From: Glycine soja
Lineage: Eukaryota; Streptophyta; Magnoliopsida; Fabales; Fabaceae
Direction: 5' to 3'
DNA length: 64,000 nucleotides
Assembly (NCBI RefSeq): GCF_004193775.1
Contig: NC_041007.1
Coordinates: 27,803,476 to 27,867,475 of the forward strand
Shown here: in pieces, positions 34,601 through 47,000 of the stretch
How the letters are laid out: each line of letters starts with the position of its first letter
Position numbering within the stretch: position 1 is the stretch's first letter
Translations under genes and position numbers: made by a program
The notes under the pieces: model-generated
The model's database searches: none
What the model saw: the letters and a program-made list of their open reading frames with translations, nothing else
Told to the model about the DNA's origin: nothing

Positions 34601-37600
34601 TTGTTTGAACCAAGATGACTTTATTATTTATTTGGACAAGTTTGAATATGATGTAAAAGAAAGTGAATGTGAGCCATTTATCCTGTTGAAAGAATTTTAT
34701 TTAAATGTATTTTAAAAACTTTTAATTAATTATGATTTTTTTCCTTTTATTAGTACATATATGTATGGGGTAGAGGGTGTCTCAAGAGGATTGTGAAGTG
34801 GGCTAGATTGTACAAAAAAAAAGAATTAAAGTGAACAACTTGTTTTGTTTTGAGGAAGTTGTTATATATTAAGTGATTTTTTTATTTATTTTTAATTAAC
34901 ATATTATGAAAATTTGAAAAATGTTCTATTTAAGTATTACTAGTTCAATCACAATTCAAACATTGAATCTTCAACCTATATCTTCATTGTTCGGTAACTA
35001 GTCTGGTTTTATAAACATTGGTTATGCCTAGGGCTGGAAATGATTCGATCTGAGCCAAGCTCGGTTTAGCTTGACTCGGTTCATTAATATTTAGCTTAGC
35101 TTGACGCTCAACTCAAACTCAACATGAACCTTTTTCTCAATTCGAACTCAACTCGATTCAAGCTCGTGAACAGCTTGATTCAACTCATTAGCTTGAATCA
35201 CATTAACCAAAAGTCATTATCTTTTTAAATCCTATACAATTCAAATTTTAATTTATCAATATATTTTAGATGAAATGATTGTTTAATTTTTTTAAAAAAG
35301 GCACAACTTAACTTATTCTATTAGCTTTGTAGGGCCACGAGGTATGACAAAAAATTACAACCAAAGTTTGCATAAATAAAAACTACCTCACTCTGCATAT
35401 ATAAAATAATAAAAAATCAAAATGGATACACTCTTTAGGCTTGTCCATAATCTCTGTCATAAGTGTCCACCACTATTCAAGTCGATTGTCTATTGTTAGG
35501 GACTAAGTTCTTGTTGCAACGGACAAAGGTCAACAAAGTCAATGGAGCTGCATTATTCTCTCAAGTCCATTCTATTGGTGGAATTACAAGAAACGAAAGA
35601 AGTTTGCCAATAGATTGATGAAGAAGAAAGGTCATTGGAGATTCAAAGGAGGTAGCCAACAGTTTAAAAGAAAGGTTGCATTCTCAGTGGATTAATCCCC
35701 ATTGCATGGACCTATCATTCCTGAGCCTTCTAAAAGAAGCCACTAACTATATTTGAACAATATTAATGTCACTTATGAGATATTCGATTCAATTAAGGAA
35801 TTACCTACTGCAACAAAAAAGTGGAAGAATACAGCGATGCAATTGGGAAATTTAACGGTAAGAATATAGGAAAAATAGATCAAGTGACCTCTTTGTAATA
35901 TTTTTAAATTGAAACATTATAATTGTTTGATTGAATTTTATCAATGATTAATATCTGGTGTAAGTTTTTAAATTTACACCTAGTATAAATGGATCTTATC
36001 CCAAATGAGTTGATTCATGAACCAAACGAGTCAAACTATGGGTAGCTCAATTTCAGCTCATTTATTTAATGGGCTAAATTTTTAGCCCAAGTTCAGCTCA
36101 TTTGGTTTATAAACCAAATTCAACGAGTTGATTATCAAATCAAGTTTTGAACTATTTTCAAGTTGTGGTTCGGTTCATGGCCACCAAGTTATGTGATGCA
36201 ATCCTACCCCCCAAGGGCATTGGATAGAAGACTCCAAGAAGATTGGGCCAAAGATGCAAGAGAAGACTCTAGGGTTCTCATGAGTCTTAGGGTAGATTTC
36301 AGACTCATGGGCTAAGTATGAGCCCACTTATCTTTGTACATATTAGATTAAGGTTTCATTAATTTTGGGCCTTGTATTTAGGGCTCCATAATATAGGTAG
36401 GATGCCCTAGAAATGTAGGATTTTTCAACCCTTGTATTTTTGGGCACCTAGACTAGTTTTTGTATTAGGGGTATTTTTGTAATTTCAGATGCATTAAGTG
36501 AATATTTGATATGTGTGTTGAGAAATAAATTTAATTGAATTGGGAGAAGCCCAATCCAATTAAATTTTAGAGGGGGAGGTGAGCATTTGCTTGCTACACC
36601 CCATTGTCACATCATATAGTCACACTTTGTGCATGTGCTTTATGTTTTACATGCCTCATGACACCTAAGCACACTTAGTGAAGAATCTTGGACTTGATCT
36701 TGTATTAGTGGGCTGAACCATAGCTAAAATTCACTAATCATAATTAGTGAAATTTTGGCTCCAAAATTTGGCTCCACAAATTCAAGTGAAATTTGAATAG
36801 AAATTCAAATTTCCCTCCAATTTTGTGTGACACTTAGGCTATAAATAAATGTCATGTGTGTGCATTTTTTCAACTTTGATCATTTGAAAATTAAACTTCA
36901 GATTTCAGAGCTCTTTTAGACCATAAAATTTCATGCTCTTCTCTTCCTCTCCCTTCATTCATCTCCTTCTTCCTCCAAGCTCTTATCCATGGCCTCCTAT
37001 GGTGGTGAGCTTTTTCTAGACTCATCTTCTCCTTGAAGTGGCGTCTCCTCTCTCTCTTCCTTCTCCATTCCGCTGTCATTCATCTTTCAAGAAGCAAAGG
37101 AATCCATTGATGAAGAAGATCATAGGCCTACAAGCTCCGATGGAGCTTACATCATTATGCCTCACCCACTGTCGTCATATTGAACAAGAATTGGTTCACA
37201 TTACGTTGGATCTCGTCCAAGCCATCCTTAAAGTCCAACTTGCCTTATTCTTTATTTGATTCTTTTATGTTTCACATGTCTAACTCATCCTTGCAAAAAC
37301 AACTATGAGTTAGACATGAAGATGACAAGAGTGCAAGATGGATGATAATGAAGCAAGGGTAGAGATGAAGATGACAAGTCAAATGAGTTGTATGATAGAG
37401 GTTGAAGATGTGAAGAATGGCTAGCTATAAGAACTTGGACAACTCATGCAACATTCAAAAGTTGAATTCAACCTCCAGCAACCACAATAATGACTAGCTC
37501 CAAGCTCACTCTATGCATTGAGCAAATTCAATGGAGTAACTTGCAAGGAAGTGTTGCCAAAAGATAGGGTAAATGTCAGGTTGACAAACCCCTTTGGAGA

Positions 37601-40600
37601 TTCCTTAGTCATAACACTTTAGGTGGAGTCAGTAATGCCAAATCTGAAAAATTGTGAGTGCACACCCTAGGTTTAGAGGGAAATAACTCAAAAGGGTAGT
37701 CAAGGGACAGGTGCTTCTGAAGGTCAGCAGGAACACAATAAGTGTTGTGTGAATCCAATAGCAGTTGCTACCGAGAGTGTGAAGCATGAAGGCTTTTTGA
37801 ATGAAAACTTGAGTAGAGCATGCAAAAGCTTAGAGAATACTGGGTGAAGCTTGAAAAGACTTTTTGCAACAATACTTGGAGGAAGCTTGAAGAGGCTTTG
37901 CGGAAGAATACTTGGAGTAAATGGGCTTTGAGATTACTAGTTGAAAGGAGCTTGTGGAGGCTTCAAGAAAGAAAGAATATCACAATTGGTCTTAGTGGAA
38001 AACCTACAGGTGTAGGTACTAAATGTAGCCGTTGTTGGGGCGAACCAATATAATTCCTTAGTGTGTTGTTTCCTTCTTTACTGCTTTTTTTATCCTTGTT
38101 GCTATATAGTTAAGGTTTGTTTTTGAAAACTTATATTTTAAAAAGTATACTCTAATTTTTAATCAAAAGTTTTTTATAAAACAATTAGCTTGTGAAAAAA
38201 TTAGCTTGATCAATGTTGATGTCGCTATTCAACCCTCCTTCCAGTAACCAGCGGATTCACTTCAACTTTTAGTCTTTAAAAAAGGACAAAAAGTAAGGTC
38301 GAAAATAATTTAAGGGACTAAAAAGATAATTATCCCTTCTATAAATCATATATATTGTCTTTGCTATGCTATTTAAACATATGGATTTCATGGCATGTCT
38401 CTTTTTTTTCATCTTCTAAAATTAAGCAATGGGAATGAACTTTGTTTGGAAAACACATTCACCATCATGAGTTAATAGTCAATCAATACCTTATTTGCAA
38501 TTGGACCTTGTGCAAGGTAAGGTTTTTCATTCCGTAAATGATGAAAACCATAAGCCACTTGGGCATCCATTCCTATAAAATGAAAAATAAAACTACAATT
38601 AATGTTCTAAAATAAAAATTAGAAATTCATATAAGGTACCTAAAAATAGTATCCATGACATCCTTAATCAACACCAAAGCGAAGAATTCATGAGTTTGTT
38701 TGCAGACATTTTGGAATTTTGTTTGTAAAAGATGTTTTTCATCTATTATTCATTAAAAATATTTTTATGATTAGTTTTAATTAAGTGTTGAGTTAGCTAG
38801 TTAATTTTGGTTACAACACATAACCAAAAAGAAATTAGTTTTAATCATAGTTAGGAACCTAGAGGAGACTTGATGAGAAAGAATATCTTTGTAATCAACT
38901 GTCACTACTATGATAAAATCCTATTGAGGTAGGGACTAGATATATCCCAAGGATTGAAGGGTAAATTAGTACACAAACCTTGTATGCAATATCCTTACCT
39001 TGCTTCTTAGTTGTCTACATTTGCCTTACTATTTGTAGCTTTTGAACTACTTTTTATTTTGAAAACCAAGTATTTATCAAGGAAAACTAGATTTTTATTA
39101 TTGAAATGAATTTTGTTTAAAGTATTTAATTTAATTGGAAATTTTCAAGTCAAGCAAAATTGATTTCATATTTCAAAAGTAGCCTTTAAGTATGTCGTAT
39201 CAATAAAATCAACATTTGTTAACCAGGAGAAGCAACATTTTTAACAAATAGTTTTGAAAGGCCAACTTCTTAACCCTTAGCCGATTTTTAATAGTGCTTC
39301 TTAAGATTATTCAAGTGTGAGAATGATTTTTTCTTACTCCTAATCAATTTTTAATAACCAAGAAGCATCATGAGCAATCAATATCAAAGGAAGGCTTAAA
39401 AATCAAGGGTAACTATTCAACCCCCTACTTGTAAGTCTCTCATCCACTTCAAATAGCATTTTTCATTTTATGTGAGAACTATAATAAATATAGGCTATAA
39501 AACCAAGAATAGATGGACTTCAAGAACCTTAGTAATTTGCTTGAGCTTCTAAGACCATAATTTTAAATCATTATAGGTCTTAAAGGAAAGGTTTGGACTT
39601 CAAAATTAATGTAGCATTTGATAACAATTGAAAAATACATTCTTAAATTACCCTTTATGTGAACATCAAGAAGAGATAAATCTAGCATTATATTAATGTT
39701 ACCTAGAGATATATTCTTGTATAACAACATATAAGTCTCAATTATTAATACCAACTATGTAAAGAAGTCACTAACATGTTTTAAAAAATCCATTTTAGGC
39801 AACAACATACTATGAACATAAAAGCCAAAAGTACCTATACTGAAGTAATTGTAGAACACGCCTTCGTAACATATAACATTCTCAGATAATTCTCTCTCAA
39901 CTTCTAAGCCCTTCAATCACAAGAAACTTTATACGTTAGACATAAAAAAATATACTAAGATATTGAGTTGAGAAAATTTGAATGAAAAAAAAAATTCTAA
40001 AAAAAATATCATATTAGAATAGATGAGAATCAAGATGGGTTATAAACTCTAATATTATATTAGATTTCAATTTAAAATAAGTTGGTACTAAATAAAGTTG
40101 TTCAACATATATATAAATTAAATTCCGAGACTTGAGGCAGCTAATGTGGAACTTCCTAACCGTCACAACGATTTTTCTCTAGAATTTATGCAGCAACGAA
40201 TTATATTGCAAGAAGAACTCTATGGGCATAGCTCTCTTCTCTTCAACAAGCTCACCCAGGTCTTTGGCGGAACATCATAGGTGATTTCAATTCAGTTCTT
40301 CGTAGACAGCATATACTACTAAAAGGAAATTAGTTTCTTTAGCTTGGCACAAAGTTTGTGGCTTGGGGTTGAGACCTTTAAAGCTGATAAGCAAAGCTTC
40401 TATGCTCAAGCTTTCCTGGAATATGATTAATGCTCCTTGGGCAAGTCTTATTAGGGACAGATTTTTTAGAAATGGCAAGACTATTTCCTACCATGTTCGC
40501 TCATTCATTTGACCAGGGGTGAGACCCTAGTTAGACTCGATTAATCAAAATTCTTGCTGAAACATGGTGATCGATAGGGTCCATAAATTTCTGGACTCAT

Positions 40601-43600
40601 GTCTGGCTTGACCAAGCCATCATTGATCTTGCTCAAATTCCTGAAGATGTTAGTTTATTACTGAAAGCCAAAGTTTCGGATTTTATTAAAGATGATGAAT
40701 GGTGCATCCCCACTAACTTTCAGCTTTATTACCCGTAGATCTCAGCCGCTATTCTTGCCACAGTCATCCCCATTATTCCTGAGCCTGATGTATTAATATG
40801 GAAGCAGTTTTTGAAAGTGATGGGGCCTGAGGCCGACGTCATATAAGTCTTGCGGCAAGAATAAACTCCTCCCACGCGTTCATTCTTTTTCTGGCGGCTC
40901 CTTGAAAATAAACTCCCCACAGATTATGTCTTAATTAAAAAGGGATCCACTTTTGTTTCCATATGTGGCAGTAGCAACGAAACAGCAAAGCATCTCTTTT
41001 TTTTTTTGTCCCTTTGCACAACAGTATTGGCATTGATTAAGCTTGATGCTGCAAAATCAGTTGAAGATGGACTCTCCTCTAGCCCTTCTAAATAGTTGCA
41101 AAAGTGCTTCCAGCTCTCAAGTCAAGGATGTGATCATTGTGGTAGTAATTCATACATCTTGGTATCTATGGATCAGTAGAAATCATGCTCGCTTTCAGAA
41201 AGGCACCTTTCAAATGCATCACATACTTAAAGATTTAAAGTTGTTGTTGAAGTACAATTATGAGGTAAAGTCTCACATCGACTAGAAGTGAAAAAATTGA
41301 ATACCATTTAAGTGAGAAGAAAAACCATAAATCCAAATTTTAAAATTTTAGATTAAAGTGTGGTGTCAAGTTCCATTTAAGTTGAATGAATTGTTTATCT
41401 TATACAACTTCATTCAATTTTGTGAAGTCTCATGTTTAGAGAGAGGAATAGTTGTGGAGATGAATTAGCTAATTTGGATATTCATGAGGTGGGTTTTATT
41501 TTGTGAGATAATTTACCATCTAGCTAGTATTAAAGAGTTTTTCTTTAGAGAAAAATTTGCTCTCCCTAACTATATATAGATTTGGTTCTATATGAGTTTC
41601 GTTTGGTCCCCTCACAAGTTGCATTCTTGTATTGTTTTTTCCTTTTTCCATCAATAAATTTCTAGGAGGTGTGCTTCATAGGATCCTTAAGCTCATTAGT
41701 GCCAGCATAGGAGGTGTGCTTCATAGGATCCTTAAGCTCATTAGTGCCACCATAGTTGGAATTAGGGGTGGGAATAGGCCAGGCCAGGCCAGGCTTTGAA
41801 AGGCCTGAGCCTAGCCTACGATGAATCTTTCAGGCCTAAGCCTGGCCTATAGCCTATCAAAGGCTTTTATTTTGCCTCGGCCTGACCTTTTTAAAAGCCT
41901 GGTCTGGCCTGATAGCCTTTTTAAAAGCCTTTTTACAATTAATCTTTTATTTAGGAACGTAATAGGAGAATTAAAAAAAAGGAAACCTGATAGAAAAATG
42001 ATATGATTTTTGCATAGGAACGTAAATATGATAGGATATAATTTTTGTATAAGAACATAATTGGATATGATAAGATATGATTTGTATAAGAACGTAATAT
42101 GATAATAGGATATGATAGGATATGATTTTTATTTGCTCTAGAATACACCTTGTAATTAAAGTTTTACTTAATTATAGGAATGAAATCTGCTAGTTTAAAA
42201 AAAATATTAATTATACCCAAAAAATAATATAAATATATATATAGGCCGGCCTATCAGGCTTATAAGGCTTTTTAATAAGCCTAAGCCTGGCCTATTTAAT
42301 TAAATAGGCTTTTAAAAAAGCCTGAGCCTAGCCTTTTAATTAAATAGGCCAATCCAGGCCAGGCTTTATGTAGGTCAGGTCGTAGGCCCCTGTAGGCCGG
42401 CCTGGCCTATTCCCACCCCTAGTTAGAATAAATGATATTAAGGTGATGAAGTTATGTCTAGTTTCATAAAAAAAATTGTTCTATATTAATTCATTGACAA
42501 AGTATTTATCAATGCTAGAATCAATTCCAAGATGGATCGGTTCGTTTAACATTTGTAACAATTATCTTAAACTTAACATAAATGGCTCTTAAAATAACTT
42601 TTCTAGTTAAATTATTTCTCAAACAAATTTTTGTGTGATGGGTACTATCACTAATCATACTAAACTATATTTATTTTTAACTAATATTTCTAATTGCTAA
42701 TAATATGTATAGCTTATATTTTTTTTTATTAATTAGACTTGTTATAATTTTTTTTATAGCGCGTATTTTTTCATTAGTTTTTATTTTATTTAATAATTAT
42801 GTTTTGTATTATTTATGTATAAGAAATAAAGCGCACCAGGGTCAAATTATAGGGGTTTATATCTCTCTCATATATATATATAGAGAGAGAAAGGTAGATT
42901 TTTACCATTTTAATCAAGAGTCTTAGGTTTGGTTTGGTGATTAAGGGAGAAGGAAAAGAGAAAACTCCTAGATTTGAATCTCCATTAAAAAAACTAACAA
43001 TTAACATTTAATATTTGTTGATAAAAAACTATTTAATCATAGTTTAATCTCAATTAAACAAAATGCATTGCCAAAATATATTTTTTCTTCTTTTTTGACC
43101 CAACATTTCCAAAATCATATGCATTCAGTGTTGCAACATTTCCAAAAACCATTCAATGTTGCTACTTGCCACATACAATAATTAGAAAAGAAGCCTACCT
43201 AATTAATAATATGACTAGTTAAAATAAAAATGACAAAAAAATAGGTCAAAACCTCATCAAGTGTGAACTCTGTTGTATGCTTCAAAGAATGTGGTGGTTC
43301 TATTATTGTGCCTTCTGGCATTGAAAGTGAAAGTCGCCAACTGCATAAAAGAAATTTAAAAGCAGAAAAGTTATGCCTGGTTGATTTGTGAAATACAATC
43401 ATGGTTTTAAATTGTAGTTCTTGTTGAGGTCACAATTATAGTTGCTTTTATAATTATAAAAATAATATGAGCAATTACTAGAAATTTAGGTTGATGCAGT
43501 AAAAATAAAAAAAAAAATATAAGTTTATGTTGTGAAGACCACCAAAACCATCATATTACAAATATAATTAGGTTGCAAACTGTAATATAAAATCAGAATC

Positions 43601-43631
43601 ATAACATTGGAGACATCATTGGAAAGAAAAC

Positions 43632-43680
<49 letters not shown>

Positions 43681-44004
43681 TGGAAATAAAACATTAATAA
43701 AGTCATTCATGTTAACAAAAATATGTGTTATGAAATTTTAATTTATTGCAATCATGCTTACCACTCGAAACATGCAAAGCAATATGTCAAACACACACAT
43801 AAAATAAATGGTTCCTTCTCCCACTAAAACAAATTAAATCAATTTTGGAGCATATAAACTAGAAATGAATCATCAAAATTTGGAAAATTTTCTAAAAAGT
43901 TTAATTTGCTAACATCAAATCCTATAGCGGCTTGATAGATTTGAAGTAGGGAACTATTATGAGTATCTTATAGTCTCTTCTGCCTCTCTCCCTCTCTCTC
44001 TATC

Positions 44005-44078
<74 letters not shown>

Positions 44079-47000
44079 TTTTAAACTAAATATTATGAAA
44101 TACATATTAATCTTTTTATAAAATAATAAATTCTATTAGCTAAGCATATAAGTATCTCATTCTCTATTTAGTGCGTTCATTTCATTCTTCGAGTACTAGA
44201 ATTTAAAACACCAAAATTTGTAGGTTATAAGAAAATATGATGATGAGTAAATGGTGAATTTAGATCATTGAATTTGTATCTCGTCATAGTTCATGAAATT
44301 AAGAAAAATCCAAATGAATATATATCTATAATTTGTTAGGGTTTAATTTAAGTCCCTTGAATTAATCTTTTTTTTAATATGATCCCTAGTTTGGGACTTT
44401 AGTGATAATATTAATAATAGAAAAGTTTAGGAACTAATATGAGGAGAAAAAAAGATTAATTTTAGGGACTTAATGAAATCCTAAAACCAACATAGAGTGA
44501 CATGGTTGAAAAATATCCCAAACTCTTTAGTATGTGGTTCAAGATTTAACCCTTAGTCTGTATATTTATGAAAAAATATATATATTGAAAGAGATAAAGC
44601 CCCTAAATAGATTTCAATATTTTGATGAATTAGTCTTTGATTTATGGTCAAAGAATATTTAAAATTTTTTAGTTTTAAATATTAAAATAATACCACGATA
44701 TAAATTTAGTTACTAAATTGAAGATTTACTCAAATATGTAAATGGTAATCGAAGAGGTTAGAAATTATCATCTAATGTTACTGTAGTCAATTCACGATTT
44801 ATAATAGAATAAGAAGATCTCTAGAACAAATCATTATATTATAATTTCTTCATAGTTATGCCACAACATTTATATAGTCCTACCCATTCGCTAATCAACC
44901 GAGCTAAAGTTTAAAATAAAATATGAATTTGTAAAGGCCAACTTAAAGTAGTCTACCATACTTCAACATGCAAAAAGATAATATATACCTATCCAAATGA
45001 CAAATTGGACCAATACTAGCCTTGTAAAGACTTCTCTTAATGGCTGTCTTCCATGAGAAAGGAAATGAACCACCCTGGTAATACCAAATATATTAAAAGT
45101 AAATACTATTTGAAATTGTAATCAACATTCATTTAACACACAATTTCCAAGAATAAGAATTTACCCAACCAAGACTCCTAGACAAGTCATTGCCTGTACC
45201 AAGTGGTACGATCCCTACTGGAGGAATAGGTTCTCGTCCTTGTGCGTGAAGTTCTGTGAGACATCCTAATACCCAGCCAACACTACCATCCCCTCCGGCT
45301 ACCTATCAAATCAATACATAGATTCATACTCCATGTATGGATAAATGTACTTGGACATAAATTCCTATTCTATACCTTACAAGAGAGGGAAAAAAAAAGA
45401 AAAATATATAAATATGACAAATGATATGATATGATAGGAGATGATAAATAGAGAAAAGTAAAAAATGTCCATTGAATATTTAAAAATATAGGGATGCAAT
45501 GTCTAAATATCATCAGCTCACCGTATATGAGATACATACACATATACCTATTAATATAAATTAATGTAAAGTCCGAAATTCATCAATAAGAAATTTGCTG
45601 ACAAACACATTTCTTTTGTGGGATTGAAAAACCCCTATCCTTATCTAAAAGAACCTCTGAAGTTTGTCTTAATAGTTCTCACACATGTATGTACCTTCTT
45701 AGCTAGCCTTTGTAATTGGGAGAGATCAAATTTAGATTTTACGTTCTTAGTGATGTGTGTGTGAACAAAATTTTCTAGAGATGAATTTGATTCTACCCAC
45801 TAAGAAAAAAGAATGTAATAACTAAACTTTAACTTTGTATTAGAACTAAGTATGTATGCATTGTGAGGGAAGACCAAACTATGAGATTTTATATTATAAA
45901 GTAATTAGTTAACATGTGAGGTTCAGTAAACCCAAGAATTGTGCATTTATCATGTGAAAAAGAACCATATTGAAGCACAATTGTGAAATAGAACATACCA
46001 TAATCCGTATTCTTTCACGAGTTTCTTTGGCACAATAATCTCCAAGACTGGCCAACATCTCCAGACAACCTAACCCATATCGGAGAAACTCATGAGGCTT
46101 CACATCTAACATATCTAACACCTGCGGTGAACTTCACATCAACCATAATAACATTAATGCATAAAAAAAAAAAAGCAGCAATCACAGATTGTGATCACGC
46201 ATTTAGTTAGTAACTTGCAATAATAAGAACAATCAAAATTGTAAACAAATTGTAAAGAGCATTCACTTTGTCAGATTCTAAATTAAAGACCCAAGCAAAA
46301 AATAATTAAGAGAAAATGAGTAAACCAACATATTTTTGGTTCGGTGGATCTAAGTTGTATCAAATTCAAATTTTGTACATTCAACATGTGATTGAAATGA
46401 GATATCTCATTAAAAATACTTAACTAAACTTTTGAGGCGAATGACAAAACCAATAAATACTTTAACCGAATAATAGAATAAAAAAATAGAAACAAAATGA
46501 ATAAACTAGAAACTTGGTTCTTGGATGTGAGTTGAATTGGCTAACATTAGTTTTTTACACGGATAATTAATTAGCAATTACATACATAGTTATTATTAAA
46601 AAATTAACAAACTTATAATAAGTGCTTATAGAGAAAATAACTACACATATTTTGTAAGCTAAAATCAACTTATTCTACACTTTCATAGACATTCTCCTTT
46701 AACAATTTTAAAAGTTCAAATACATAAATTGATTTTGTTTATAAAAGAATCTTACTTTAATTAAATTTATTTTCTGGTTTGTTTGTATTTTTTATTAGTA
46801 TTTATGTAAAAAAAAAAATCTTCCAAATAAAGAGGACTATGATAAGTGATATTATAAAAAATTTGTATATATCATTTAATTATTTTTTTTATTGATATTA
46901 TTAATTTCAAACATGGAATGATAAAAAATGGAAGAAGAGGGTAATGTTGAGTTAAAATTATAATTTCAGAAACAAAACATTGTAATCATGCATGTGTTTC

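Larger units (their letters stand above)
25141..38489 (-). other. DGK intron 7, expanded by repeats
   Basis: A 13,349-bp intron between the exons encoding IANK and [12 protein letters not shown]. The donor is AAG|GTATTG at 38490 and the acceptor GTTGTAG at 25141. It contains solo LTRs at 26800-27806, 31776-34784 and 36194-37154. These total about 5 kb; much of the rest is older repeat debris. Confidence 0.9.
39911..43252 (-). other. DGK intron 5 with LINE and hAT-like insertions
   Basis: A 3,342-bp intron between the exons ending EFTLDE and starting [12 protein letters not shown]. It holds an internally deleted LINE and a hAT-like non-autonomous element. About 600 bp at 42430-43000 are AT-rich without a recognised feature. 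Confidence 0.85.
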
